From: DATHWB01 sp040905965
GTDB taxonomy: Bacteria; Actinomycetota; Acidimicrobiia; Spongiisociales; ZC4RG35
NCBI GenBank assembly: GCA_040905965.1
Contig: JBBDQP010000058.1
Span: 1 to 64,000 of the forward strand
DNA length: 64,000 nt
Direction: 5' to 3'
Below are positions 42,101 to 50,008 of this stretch, piece by piece. Positions within the stretch are counted from its first letter, which is position 1. Each line of letters starts with the position of its first letter. A program made the translations under genes and the position numbers. Under the pieces are notes generated by a model that saw only the letters and a program-made list of their open reading frames with translations, had not been told where the DNA came from and did not search any database.

Positions 42101-43809
42101 TGGTGAATGCCGACGACCTCCAGATCAAGATGGCGCAGGGCGCCAAGCCCGGTGAGGGAGGACAACTCCCCGGCCACAAGGTGTATCCATGGATCGCCAA
42201 GACCAGATATTCGACGCCCGGTGTTGGTCTGATATCGCCGCCTCCGCACCACGACATCTATTCGATCGAGGACCTCAAACAGCTCATCCACGACCTGAAG
42301 AACGCCAATCCCGACGCCAGAGTGCACGTCAAGCTGGTGGCGGAGATGGGAGTCGGGACAGTGGCGGCCGGGGTTGCCAAGGCCAAAGCCGACGTCGTCC
42401 TGATCTCGGGACACGACGGCGGGACCGGCGCCTCACCACTCACGTCGCTCAAGCATGCCGGTGTTCCCTGGGAACTCGGGCTGGCCGAGACACAACAGAC
42501 CCTGCTCCTCAACGAGCTTCGCGATCGAATCGTGGTCCAAGCCGATGGCCAGCTCAAGACGGGTCGCGACGTGATGATCGCCGCCCTCCTGGGCGCCGAC
42601 GAGTACGGGTTCGCAACTGCTCCCCTCGTGGTCTCCGGCTGCATCATGATGCGCGTCTGTCACCTCGACACCTGTCCCGTGGGCGTCGCAACCCAGAACC
42701 CGGAACTGCGAAAGAAGTTCTCCGGCAAGGCCGAGTACATCGTCAACTTCATGGAGTTCATCGCCCAAGAGGTCAGGGAACTGCTCGCCGAACTCGGGTT
42801 TCGGACTCTCGCAGAGGCGATCGGCCACGCCGAACTCCTCGATGTGTCCAACGCCGCTGACCACTGGAAGACGACAGGTCTGGACCTCTCAGCCATTCTC
42901 CACGTCCCCGATCTCGGGCCGGACACCCCGCGGTCGGCGAAGACGGGACAGGACCACGGACTGGAGAAGGCGCTCGACCAGACCCTCATCCAGCTCGCGG
43001 GGGCATCGATCGAAACCGGTGAGAGGGTCACCCTCGACCTGCCGATCCGAAACGTCAACCGCACCGTCGGGACCTTGTTGGGGCACCACCTGACGAAACG
43101 CCGAGGTGGAGAGGGTCTGGCCGACGACACGATCACCGTCAATTTCACGGGATCCGCAGGAATGAGCTTCGGGGCCTTCGTCCCCAAGGGGATCACACTT
43201 CGACTCACTGGGGACGCCAACGACTACGTGGGCAAGGGACTCTCCGGCGGCCGCCTCGTCCTCCGCCCACCAGCCGACTCTCGAATCGTCGCCGAAGACA
43301 ACGTCATTGCCGGCAACGTCATCCTCTATGGCGCCACGAGCGGCGAGATGTTCATCCGCGGGTTGGTGGGTGAGCGCTTCTGCGTGCGGAACTCGGGCGC
43401 GGTCGCCGTTGTCGAGGGAGTCGGCGACCACGGCTGCGAGTACATGACCGGGGGCAGGGCCGTCATCCTCGGCCCGACCGGACGGAACTTCGCGGCCGGG
43501 ATGTCGGGCGGCATCGCCTATGTGCTCGACGCCACCAGAGACTTTCACACCAAGGTCAACCACGAAATGGTCGACCTCGACCCTCTGGACGACGACGATC
43601 GCGCCTTCCTCCGCGATCGGGTCGAGGTCCATCACCGGGAGACGGGCTCGACGGTGGCCGAGCGACTCCTGGCCGACTGGCCCGCCGCTCTCTCCATGTT
43701 CGTCAAGGTCATGCCCAAGGACTACAAGCGGGTTCTCGATGCCGCCCGCCGGGCCGAAGAGCGGGGCGAACCGGTCATCGACGCCATCATGGCGGCGGCG
43801 CATGGCTGA
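39178..43809 (+). CDS. gltB: Glutamate synthase large subunit
   Basis: A 1543-residue protein, the usual GltB size. It makes glutamate from glutamine and 2-oxoglutarate with the small subunit. The N-terminal amidotransferase nucleophile is Cys32 (EHDSCGVNF), so a 31-residue propeptide should be removed. The FMN/synthase domain (about 830-1220) holds KPGEGGQLPGHKV, GHDGGTGASPLTSLKHAG and the [3Fe-4S] ligands CIMMRVCHLDTCPVGVATQ. The C-terminal GXGXG beta-helix (about 1250-1500) includes GGRLVLRPP and MTGGRAVILG. GAGGAGGGG lies 6 bases before the ATG. The stop overlaps gltD by 8 bases. Confidence 0.97.
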   Translation: MTDASHHTRRVDARAAAQRHGLYREETEHDSCGVNFVVDLKGRRSHQIVQHGIDAVCNLEHRGATGADPLTGDGAGILIQVPDRFFRAVVDFELPPEGTYATGIAFLPQEGEQARIARARIEALVVDEGLDVLGWRDVPVEPSILGKAALETMPRFKQIFIAGKGLSGMALERQSYVLRKRIEHEIHLQAGPDEVNEAIGGASTMHDGVYFPSLSCRTFVYKGMLTARQVAEFFPDLHDDRVESAMALVHSRFSTNTFPMWPLAHPYRMVAHNGEINTIQGNRNFMRARETLLDTDLIPGDLSRIFPVCSPGASDTAGFDEALELLYMGGYPITEAVLMMIPEPWERHQHMDPDVRAFYQYHASLMEPWDGPASIAFTDGRVIGAVLDRNGLRPSRYWVTDDDLVIMASEVGVIDIPPHKVIEKGRLQPGKMFLVDTTKGRIVRDEEIKAELASARPYREWLDRQLLHLDDVERRESHRSEASSLLSRQQTFGYTHEELKLLLAPMARDGKEALGSMGTDTPVAVLSARPRLMYDYFKQLFAQVTNPPLDAIREELVTALRTMIGPEGNLLAPRERSANMIELDSPIIDNDQLEQLLHLDEAPTVEGFTAVIPCLFEVDAGEAGLRSAIQSVFDQVDALIEQGVSGIVLSDRGVDAAHAPIPSLLITAGVHHHLIRTKNRTRITLIVETGEAREVHHLCLLLGYGAAAINPYLAFETIDSMIDQRLYEVDSIDRETAHANYIDAAGNGILKVMSKMGISTVASYIGSQIFEAVGIGSELVDRFFTGTPSRLGGIGLDTVAEEVALRHRVAFAPNPAERAHRDLDLGGEYQWRREGEIHLFAPETVFKLQHSTREGRYDIFKEYSKLVDDQTERLATLRGLFRFKTGVRPPVPIEEVEPVSAIVKRFSTGAMSYGSISREAHETLAIAMNRIGGKSNTGEGGEDADRYTPDANGDLRRSAIKQVASGRFGVTSEYLVNADDLQIKMAQGAKPGEGGQLPGHKVYPWIAKTRYSTPGVGLISPPPHHDIYSIEDLKQLIHDLKNANPDARVHVKLVAEMGVGTVAAGVAKAKADVVLISGHDGGTGASPLTSLKHAGVPWELGLAETQQTLLLNELRDRIVVQADGQLKTGRDVMIAALLGADEYGFATAPLVVSGCIMMRVCHLDTCPVGVATQNPELRKKFSGKAEYIVNFMEFIAQEVRELLAELGFRTLAEAIGHAELLDVSNAADHWKTTGLDLSAILHVPDLGPDTPRSAKTGQDHGLEKALDQTLIQLAGASIETGERVTLDLPIRNVNRTVGTLLGHHLTKRRGGEGLADDTITVNFTGSAGMSFGAFVPKGITLRLTGDANDYVGKGLSGGRLVLRPPADSRIVAEDNVIAGNVILYGATSGEMFIRGLVGERFCVRNSGAVAVVEGVGDHGCEYMTGGRAVILGPTGRNFAAGMSGGIAYVLDATRDFHTKVNHEMVDLDPLDDDDRAFLRDRVEVHHRETGSTVAERLLADWPAALSMFVKVMPKDYKRVLDAARRAEERGEPVIDAIMAAAHG

Positions 43810-45265
43810 TCCGCGCGGCTTCCTCAAGCACGGACGCGAGCTTCCCACACGCCGCCCCGCAGATGCTCGCATCGGTGATTGGCAGGAGGTCTATCTCGAC
43901 TTCGGAGCCGACGCGCTCGTCGCACAGGCCTCGCGGTGCATGGACTGCGGGATTCCATTCTGCAACAACGGCTGTCCGCTCGGGAACCTCATCCCGGACT
44001 GGAACGATCTCGTATACCGGGATCATTGGAGGGAGGCGATCGACCGCCTCCATGCCACGAACAACTTTCCCGAGTTCACCGGACGGCTCTGCCCTGCGCC
44101 GTGCGAAGCGGCCTGCGTCCTCGGCATCAACGACGACCCGGTCGCCATCAAGCAGGTCGAAGTGGAGATCATCGACCGTGCCTGGGACGAGGGCTGGGTT
44201 GCTCCGGTGTTGCCCGCCGAACGCACGGGTCACAGAGTGGCAGTGGTCGGTTCCGGGCCCGCCGGCCTGGCTGCCGCCCAGCAACTCACCCGGGCGGGAC
44301 ACGATGTGACGGTCCTCGAGCGGGAGGACCGCGTGGGCGGACTCCTGCGCTACGGCATCCCTGAGTTCAAGATGGAGAAGCGCCATCTCGACCGTCGCAT
44401 CACTCAGATGGAAGCCGAGGGGACACGTTTCTTGACGTCGGTGGAAGTCGGCGTCGACATCTCCGCCGACCAGCTCAAGGCGGACTTCAACGCGATCGTT
44501 CTCGCCGGAGGAGCAACCGCGCCGCGCGACCTGCCCATCCCCGGGCGGGAACTGGCTGGAATCCACCAGGCGATGGAATACCTTCCATGGGCGAACCGGG
44601 TCCAACAGGGCGACCTGATGTCGTCGCCGATTTCGGCTGAAGGCAAGCACGTCATCATCATTGGGGGAGGGGACACCGGCGCCGATTGCCTGGGTACCGC
44701 CCACCGCCAGGGAGCGGCATCGGTCTATCAATTCGAGATCATGCCCCGCCCACCTGACAGCCGAGATCCGTCGACGCCGTGGCCGACGTATCCGCTGCAA
44801 TATCGGATCTCGTCCGCCCACGAGGAAGGCGGGGAACGGGAGTTCTCCATCAACACGGAGAGATTCGTCGACGACGGCTCGGGTCGCGTGTCCGCACTCA
44901 AGACCCACCGGGTCGAGACGAAGTTCGTCGACGGCCGCCCGACATTCGAGCAGGTTCCAGGGAGTGAGGAGGATTACCCCGCCGACCTCGTCCTCCTGGC
45001 AATGGGTTTCGTCGGGCCGGAAAGGAGCCCGATGCTGGAGCAGTTCGGCGTCGAACTCAACCAACGCGGAAACGTCGACCGGGATGACTCATGGCGAACG
45101 AACGTCGACGGCGTCTTCGTCGCCGGCGACATGGGCAGGGGTCAGTCGCTCATCGTGTGGGCAATCGCCGAGGGCAGGGCTGCTGCCGCCTCCGCCGACC
45201 GCCATCTGATGGGCGAAACCTTTCTCCCGTCCCCGATCGCCCCGACCGCGGCGCCGCTGCGCTGA
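43802..45265 (+). CDS. gltD: Glutamate synthase small subunit
   Basis: A 487-residue NADPH-dependent FAD and Fe-S protein that feeds electrons to GltB. N-terminal cluster cysteines are in CMDCGIPFCNNGCPLGN and CPAPCEAACVL (about 40-105). The FAD motif VVGSGPAGLAAAQQL is near 150, NADPH motif IIIGGGDTGADCLG near 285, and GDMGRGQSLIVWAI near 440. Its ATG lies inside the end of gltB, giving an 8-base overlap and presumably coupled translation at equal stoichiometry. Confidence 0.97.
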   Translation: MADPRGFLKHGRELPTRRPADARIGDWQEVYLDFGADALVAQASRCMDCGIPFCNNGCPLGNLIPDWNDLVYRDHWREAIDRLHATNNFPEFTGRLCPAPCEAACVLGINDDPVAIKQVEVEIIDRAWDEGWVAPVLPAERTGHRVAVVGSGPAGLAAAQQLTRAGHDVTVLEREDRVGGLLRYGIPEFKMEKRHLDRRITQMEAEGTRFLTSVEVGVDISADQLKADFNAIVLAGGATAPRDLPIPGRELAGIHQAMEYLPWANRVQQGDLMSSPISAEGKHVIIIGGGDTGADCLGTAHRQGAASVYQFEIMPRPPDSRDPSTPWPTYPLQYRISSAHEEGGEREFSINTERFVDDGSGRVSALKTHRVETKFVDGRPTFEQVPGSEEDYPADLVLLAMGFVGPERSPMLEQFGVELNQRGNVDRDDSWRTNVDGVFVAGDMGRGQSLIVWAIAEGRAAAASADRHLMGETFLPSPIAPTAAPLR

Positions 45266-45272
45266 GTCCGCC

Positions 45273-45707
45273 GTGCCGGTGATCGTCGTCGGAGCTGACA
45301 CCGCCGTCGGCCGGGCAATTGTCGATGCGCTCCTCGAACCCGACCGCGAGGTCCGAGCCTTCGTCAGCGACCTCGGGGCCGCCGAGGAGCTACGCGAGCA
45401 AGGTGTCAAGGTTGCGCTGGGCGACGTCTCCGATCCGTCTCATGTCGGAGGAGCGTGCACTCGATGTTTCAGCGCCGTGCTCATCACCGAGGCGGCCACC
45501 GACGACCGGGAACGTTCCTTCGCCAGGACACCCGGGGCGGTCCTCGCCGGCTGGGTCGAGGCGGTCCAAGATGCGCAGGTCACCCGGGTTATCTGGGTGG
45601 GCGAGGGCGCCATCCCTGTCCCCGGACTTGAAGTGGCGAAGGTCGGTGTCGCTGAACCCGACATCCCTGCGCGGGTGGCGGAACTGGACGACGCCGCCAG
45701 GATCTGA
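45273..45707 (+). CDS. Small NAD(P)-binding Rossmann protein
   Basis: A 144-residue protein beginning with a Rossmann beta-alpha-beta motif (VIVVGADTAVGRAIVDALLE) and continuing EVRAFVSD and VKVALGDVSD, as in NmrA/atypical SDR proteins. It lacks an active-site YxxxK and is only half the usual length, so it may be a regulator or a truncated relative. One CTRC pair is present. The GTG at 45273 follows gltD by 7 bases, so it is probably the third gene of the glt operon, though a functional link is unproven. Confidence 0.7.
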   Translation: MPVIVVGADTAVGRAIVDALLEPDREVRAFVSDLGAAEELREQGVKVALGDVSDPSHVGGACTRCFSAVLITEAATDDRERSFARTPGAVLAGWVEAVQDAQVTRVIWVGEGAIPVPGLEVAKVGVAEPDIPARVAELDDAARI

Positions 45708-45719
45708 CGGCTCCCGCGC

Positions 45720-46340
45720 TCAACAGATGCGGGCCGTCCCGTCGGCGATCCGCCCAGCCTGGATGGCGAGGAGAGCCCGTTCGTGGGCTTCGACGAGCAT
45801 CGTGTAGGGGTCGATCGCCCGACCGTCGCGGTGCAGTTCGAAATGGGTGTGTGGCTCGGTGTGTTCGGCGTTGCCCGAATCGCCCACGAATCCGATGAGC
45901 TGGCCCGCATCCACGAATGCTCCCGGGACGAGGCCACTGGCGAATGCTGCGTCGACGCCGCCGCGCCCGTTGTCGGTGCCCGGCTCGTCAGTGTCGAGGT
46001 GCATGTACCACGACGTCCATCCGGGTCCATGATCGACGACGATGTATGCCCCCGCTCGGGGGCTGATCGACATGCGCGTCACGACTCCGGGTGCGACGGA
46101 GTACACAGGCGAACCCTTGGGCGCATGGAGGTCCACACCGATGTGAACGTTGCCGACTCGGCGGGCACCGAACGTGTCCAAGAACCAGGTCGTCTCCGGA
46201 TCTTGCGGGAACGTCATGTGAAGTCGTTCGACGGGTTGTTCGGCGATGACCTCGGGCAGGTTGGCATCGGCCGCGCCCAAGGCAGGCAGGGGAAGCAGAA
46301 CGGAGACGGTGATGGTGAGGGCGAGCGCGCGACGAATCAT
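45720..46340 (-). CDS. Secreted M23-family peptidase (peptidoglycan endopeptidase)
   Basis: A 206-residue exported protein with a Sec signal peptide (IRRALALTITVSVLLPLPALG, cleaved near residue 23). The LytM/M23 domain follows: HIGVDLHAPKGSPVYSVAPGVV, Y-x-V-VDHG, and HTHFEL, giving the H-x3-D and H-x-H zinc ligands. It would cut peptide cross-links in the cell wall. There is no binding domain (no LysM or SH3), so it is a minimal enzyme. A 167-base structured leader lies upstream. Confidence 0.9.
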   Translation of the reverse strand: MIRRALALTITVSVLLPLPALGAADANLPEVIAEQPVERLHMTFPQDPETTWFLDTFGARRVGNVHIGVDLHAPKGSPVYSVAPGVVTRMSISPRAGAYIVVDHGPGWTSWYMHLDTDEPGTDNGRGGVDAAFASGLVPGAFVDAGQLIGFVGDSGNAEHTEPHTHFELHRDGRAIDPYTMLVEAHERALLAIQAGRIADGTARIC

Positions 46341-46507
46341 CGAAGACCTCGGTGGGGAGCCGGTGAATCCTGGCCGACGGTCGTTCCAACGTCAAGACCG
46401 CCTGGGCGCGCCCGGCGGTTCGGCCTGTGCCGAGTCCCCCGGTTCGCGGCGTGTCCGCAACTCCCTGGCAGGAACGAGTCAGGCTGTCTCGTATCGACCG
46501 GACTCAT
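46341..46507 (-). promoter_or_regulatory. Structured 5' leader of the M23 peptidase gene; distant similarity to a c-di-AMP riboswitch
   Basis: This is a long gap for such a compact region. On the minus strand it contains GCGAACCGGGGGACTC, resembling the conserved 5' half of ydaO-type c-di-AMP riboswitches, followed by hairpins CGGC-N4-GCCG, GGGC-GC-GCCC and CGGTC-N13-GACCG. In actinobacteria this riboswitch class often precedes cell-wall hydrolase genes. However, the conserved 3' half (CGAACCCGACAGCTAACC-like) is not recognisable here. I regard it as a structured leader of undecided type. Confidence 0.25.
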
Positions 46508-47122
46508 TCAGGACGTGAGCGGCCCAAAGATTGCTTCCAGTTCCGCCAGTGCCTGGGCGACGGACGTGACCTTCACCGTCCGCATCCCCATCGCCAGGGC
46601 GGGCTTCAGGTTGGGACCGAGATCGTCCAGCATCACACATGCGGCGGGCGCCACGCCGAGACGTTCGATGCAGATCTCATAAATCCGGCTCTCCGGCTTC
46701 CGCGTCCCCTCGACGACCGACTCGACCACGACATCGAAGTGCGCAGCAAGACCCTCGGGGCCGAAGGGAGTCCAGTTGTTCGTCAGCGCCGCCACTCTGA
46801 TCCCTCGGTTCCGGAGCCGGTCCACGGCCAGGAGCATCTCCGGTCGGACTCGGATAGAGGTGTCGATATCTGCCATCAACTCCGCCGTATCCACATCGAT
46901 TCCGGCACTCTCGAACTCGGAGCGAAACATCGCGAGGAACTCCGCGTGGCCCACTTCGCCCCGCTCGTGACGCGCCCAGGCACCGCCGCTTCCGGAGGCA
47001 AAGACGTGTCGGTTGATCGACCCAGGACGAATCGAGTGCCGCTGTTCGAAGGCGGCGATTGCGTCCAGCGGCGAATCGAGGATCACGCCGCCAAGATCGA
47101 AGACGACAGCTTCGATGGTCAC
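46508..47122 (-). CDS. HAD-superfamily hydrolase (subfamily IA, FDLGGV type)
   Basis: A 204-residue HAD phosphatase. Motif I is VVFDLGGVILDS, with Gly where most HADs have the second Asp, as in the YihX/epoxide-hydrolase-N-terminal group. Motif II is ALTNNW, Motif III has the Lys in GTRKPESRIYE, and Motif IV is MLDDLGPNLKPA. The cap is helical (about 18-85). YihX-like members dephosphorylate sugar phosphates, but substrate is not predictable. The GTG at 47122 overlaps the LON-domain gene's stop (GTGA), so the long frame running further upstream is not coding. Confidence 0.85.
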   Translation of the reverse strand: MTIEAVVFDLGGVILDSPLDAIAAFEQRHSIRPGSINRHVFASGSGGAWARHERGEVGHAEFLAMFRSEFESAGIDVDTAELMADIDTSIRVRPEMLLAVDRLRNRGIRVAALTNNWTPFGPEGLAAHFDVVVESVVEGTRKPESRIYEICIERLGVAPAACVMLDDLGPNLKPALAMGMRTVKVTSVAQALAELEAIFGPLTS

Positions 47123-47733
47123 GATCCCCCGAGCTGGAGGCGGATCAACTCGATTTGGTCGTCCAGCATCTCGATCGCACGTCGCATCCGTTCCCGCGGT
47201 CCGGCAGCTCCGAGCAGAACGTACGAGTCGAGGGGTGTCACCGGTATCAGCGACGCCAGCTGATACGAAACAGCCACCGGATCGTCGCCGACCTCCAAGT
47301 CGACGTCGGCGGTGTCGGCGCCCAACTCTGATGCCATCGCCAGCATCCGTTCGAGACGGCTGCACACTTCGCCACGGAGATCGGAGATGTCCTCGGTCGG
47401 GTCGTCGAAACGCTCGACCATTGCCCACGGGTGCGGTGCGTCCTCCAGCCACTCGAGCACCCGGATCCTCTCGACTCCGGCAACGACGATCGCCCGGTGC
47501 CCGTCGGAGAGGTCCTGGTGGGCCAAAACCCGTAGCCGCGTCCCGATCGGTGACCGTACGTCCCCACCCCCGACTTCGAAACCGCGCTCGATGAGCACAG
47601 ACCCGAAGCTGCATTCCTCGGAGAGCACATCATCGAGCAGGGCCTGGTAGCGCGGTTCGAACACCCGCAGCGGGACGCCGCTGTACGGGAAGATGACCGT
47701 ACCCAGCGGGAACATCCGCAGCCGTTCGGCCAC
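47119..47733 (-). CDS. LON substrate-binding-domain protein (stand-alone)
   Basis: A 204-residue protein consisting of the N-terminal domain of Lon protease without ATPase or protease parts. The signature MFPLGTVIFPYSGVPLRVFEPRYQALLDD opens it, followed by VLIERGFEVGGGD and GTRLRVLAHQDL, and a helical second half. Stand-alone forms are common in actinobacteria; they may act in protein quality control, but this is unproven. The start is uncertain: GTG 47733 is given; a TTG at 47742 overlaps the previous stop. Confidence 0.85.
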   Translation of the reverse strand: MAERLRMFPLGTVIFPYSGVPLRVFEPRYQALLDDVLSEECSFGSVLIERGFEVGGGDVRSPIGTRLRVLAHQDLSDGHRAIVVAGVERIRVLEWLEDAPHPWAMVERFDDPTEDISDLRGEVCSRLERMLAMASELGADTADVDLEVGDDPVAVSYQLASLIPVTPLDSYVLLGAAGPRERMRRAIEMLDDQIELIRLQLGGS

Positions 47734-47738
47734 AGGAC

Positions 47739-48176
47739 TCAAGATGGTCTCGGACGCACCGAAAACCGCAGCCGAGACGCCACTTCGTTGTTCAACAGAA
47801 CGACGAACGAATAGGCCCCGGCCGCCGGAAAAGAGATGTTGTTGAAGGTGAACGACCGGGCGACACCGACGTCGCTTCCCTCGGGAATCCCCTGTGGCCG
47901 TGCCACCTTGACACCCTGGGCGACGGGTGGCGTCGGGAGCACTCGTCCTCCGTCTTCGTCCTGGAGGTCGACCCCGATGACAAGCACCTGATCCGTCCAA
48001 CTCCACGGGACTCTCACGCGCAAGCCCAGGCCAAGCGACGGATAGCGGGCGGGGAAGTCGGTGACGAAGAGGGTGTCCCAGCCTCCGCCGAGTACGTAGA
48101 GCTTGCCCTGCACCACCTGAACGGCATCCGCCAGCAACGCGAAATCGACGGCTGGCCGTACTTCTTCTGTCGTCAC
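47739..48176 (-). CDS. DUF6941-type conserved protein
   Basis: A 145-residue protein with PAVDFALLADAVQVVQGKLYVLGGGWDTLF, an immunoglobulin-like beta-rich middle (LGLRVRVPWSWTDQVLVIGVDLQDEDG) and FPAAGAYSFVVLLNNEVASRLRFSV, which match my recollection of DUF6941. Function unknown. Start GTG 48176 lies exactly 7 bases after TACCAT, so the transcript is probably leaderless and carries this gene, the LON-domain gene and the HAD gene. Confidence 0.75.
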   Translation of the reverse strand: MTTEEVRPAVDFALLADAVQVVQGKLYVLGGGWDTLFVTDFPARYPSLGLGLRVRVPWSWTDQVLVIGVDLQDEDGGRVLPTPPVAQGVKVARPQGIPEGSDVGVARSFTFNNISFPAAGAYSFVVLLNNEVASRLRFSVRPRPS

Positions 48177-48183
48177 CCGGGCG

Positions 48184-48189
48184 ATGGTA
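48184..48189 (-). promoter_or_regulatory. -10 element TACCAT for the leaderless DUF6941-LON-HAD operon
   Basis: TACCAT on the minus strand, exactly 7 bases before the GTG at 48176. Confidence 0.55.
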
Positions 48190-48192
48190 CCC

Positions 48193-48229
48193 GCACCGTC
48201 TTTCGGTGCCGGAGCCGAGCGGGTATATC
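48193..48229 (+). promoter_or_regulatory. Hairpin and -10 upstream of ino1
   Basis: GCACCG-TCTTT-CGGTGC (48193-48209) is a perfect 6-base inverted repeat. TATATC at 48224-48229 is a plausible -10; the repeat overlaps its -35 zone, so it may be an operator. An AGGAG at 48250-48254 precedes the GTG at 48262. Confidence 0.4.
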
Positions 48230-48261
48230 GTTCCGGTCCCCTCAACTATCCAGGAGAAGCA

Positions 48262-49578
48262 GTGTCCGCATCCCCCATCCCACCCGCGACCGGCCGCCTC
48301 GGCGTCCTCCTACCCGGCATGGGGGCGGTTGCGACCACGCTCATCGCCGGGGTGATGGCCACCCGCAAGGGGATTACCCTCCCGATCGGATCGATGACAC
48401 AGATGGGGCACATCCGGCTCGGCAGGCGGACCGAGAACCGTTCGCCCCTGGTTCGGGACTTCGTTCCACTCACCCCGATGGACGATCTGGTCTTCGGTGG
48501 CTGGGACCCCTACTCCGAGGATGCCTACTCCGCTGCGATGCGGGCGGGCGTGTTGGAAGCGAACCTGCTGGAGTCGGTCGGTGACGAGATGCGACTGATC
48601 AAGCCGATGAAGGCGATCTTCGATCCGAGCTGGGTCACGCGCCTCGAGAACACCGATCACGTCGCCAGCTACGACTCCCATCTGGAAGCAGTCGAGAGGA
48701 TCGTGGAAGATATCGAGGGGTTCCGCCAGGCCAACGACTGTGAGCGTCTGGTCATGGTGTGGTGCGGTTCGACCGAGGCGTACCAGGAGGAGTCCGAGGT
48801 CCACCAGACACTCGACGCCTTCGAGGAGGGGTTGCGCAACAACGATCCGGCGATCGCTCCGTCACAGCTCTACGCCTATGCCGCCCTCACGACGGGCGTG
48901 CCGTTCGCCAACGGAGCCCCCAACCTCACCGTCGACTTCCCTGCGATGGTCGAACTGGCAATGCGTGAGCGGGTGCCGATCTGCGGAAAGGACTTCAAGA
49001 CCGGCCAGACACTCATGAAGACCATCCTCGCCCCGGGTCTCAAGACACGCAGTCTGGGAATCCATGGGTGGTTCTCCACGAACATCCTCGGCAATCGCGA
49101 CGGCGAGGTGCTCGACGCGCCGGAGAACTTCAAGTCGAAGGAGGTCTCGAAGCTCGGCGTTCTCGAGACGATCCTGCAGCCGGATATCAACCCGGAGCTG
49201 TACGGCGACCTCTATCACAAGGTCAGGATCAACTACTACCCGCCGCGCGGGGACGACAAGGAAGGCTGGGACGCCATCGACATCTTCGGATGGCTCGGCT
49301 ACAAGATGCAGATCAAGGTCGACTTCCTGTGCAAGGACTCGATCCTCGCCGCGCCACTCGTCCTGGACCTGGCGCTCTTCCTCGATCTCGCTTCCCGAGC
49401 GGGCAAGAGCGGCATCCAGGAGTGGCTCTCCTTCTACTTCAAGAGCCCGCAGACGGCCCCCGGCCTGTACCCGGAGCACGACATCTTCATCCAGCAGAAG
49501 AAACTGAAGAACACACTCCGTTCGTGGATGGGCGAAGATCTGATCACCCACCTCGGCGACGAGTACTACGCGGACTGA
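48262..49578 (+). CDS. ino1: myo-Inositol-1-phosphate synthase
   Basis: A 438-residue NAD-dependent isomerase making inositol phosphate from glucose-6-phosphate, the entry to phosphatidylinositol and (where present) mycothiol. Recognisable blocks: LLPGMGAVATTLIAGV (NAD), FGGWDPYSEDAY, VMVWCGSTE, GAPNLTVDFPA, GKDFKTGQTLMKT, SKLGVLETIL and YHKVRINYYPPRGDDKE. The cluster SNNDG/GDSK of eukaryotic enzymes is replaced, as usual for actinobacterial types. The start is GTG with AGGAG 7 bases upstream. Confidence 0.92.
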   Translation: MSASPIPPATGRLGVLLPGMGAVATTLIAGVMATRKGITLPIGSMTQMGHIRLGRRTENRSPLVRDFVPLTPMDDLVFGGWDPYSEDAYSAAMRAGVLEANLLESVGDEMRLIKPMKAIFDPSWVTRLENTDHVASYDSHLEAVERIVEDIEGFRQANDCERLVMVWCGSTEAYQEESEVHQTLDAFEEGLRNNDPAIAPSQLYAYAALTTGVPFANGAPNLTVDFPAMVELAMRERVPICGKDFKTGQTLMKTILAPGLKTRSLGIHGWFSTNILGNRDGEVLDAPENFKSKEVSKLGVLETILQPDINPELYGDLYHKVRINYYPPRGDDKEGWDAIDIFGWLGYKMQIKVDFLCKDSILAAPLVLDLALFLDLASRAGKSGIQEWLSFYFKSPQTAPGLYPEHDIFIQQKKLKNTLRSWMGEDLITHLGDEYYAD

Positions 49579-49582
49579 CCGG

Positions 49583-50008
49583 ATGGCTGGCCCGGCACCG
49601 GACGACGACCTCGAGGTCTCCGAATGGATCATCCCTTCCGCCGAACTCGAATGGCGGTTTTCGACGTCAGGGGGACCGGGCGGCCAGCACGCCAACCGGT
49701 CGAACACCCGGGCCGACCTGATATTCGACCTCGCCTCGTCCGAGGCGTTCCCGCCCGAGATCCTTCAACGACTCACCCGGAAGATCGGGTCGGACCCCAT
49801 CGTCGTGTCTGTCGCCGAGAGCCGTTCCCAATTCCGCAACCGGATGCTCGCTCGCGCTCGGCTGCGTGAGCTGCTGACCGAGTCGATGAAGCAGCCGAGA
49901 AAGCGGCGACCGACCAAGCCGACCCGAGCCTCCAAGCGCAGGCGACTCGACGACAAGCGTGCCCTCAGCGAGAAAAAGGACAAGCGGAGGACACCGCGCA
50001 TCGAGTGA
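49583..50008 (+). CDS. arfB: Peptidyl-tRNA hydrolase ArfB (ribosome rescue)
   Basis: A 141-residue release-factor-like protein. The GGQ motif at 33-35 (STSGGPGGQHANRSNTR) catalyses peptidyl-tRNA hydrolysis. The long basic C-terminal tail (KQPRKRRPTKP to KKDKRRTP) is the part that enters the empty mRNA channel of ribosomes stalled without a stop codon. The N-terminal extension of about 15 acidic residues is slightly longer than in E. coli YaeJ. It follows ino1 by 4 bases; its stop touches the convergent ligase gene. Confidence 0.9.
   Translation: MAGPAPDDDLEVSEWIIPSAELEWRFSTSGGPGGQHANRSNTRADLIFDLASSEAFPPEILQRLTRKIGSDPIVVSVAESRSQFRNRMLARARLRELLTESMKQPRKRRPTKPTRASKRRRLDDKRALSEKKDKRRTPRIE

Noticed and set aside
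46341..46400. Cobalamin riboswitch, suggested by a GGCCAGGATTCACC segment resembling a B12 box
   Set aside because: The other conserved elements of the class (such as the GCCACTG core) are missing, and the downstream gene is a peptidase.
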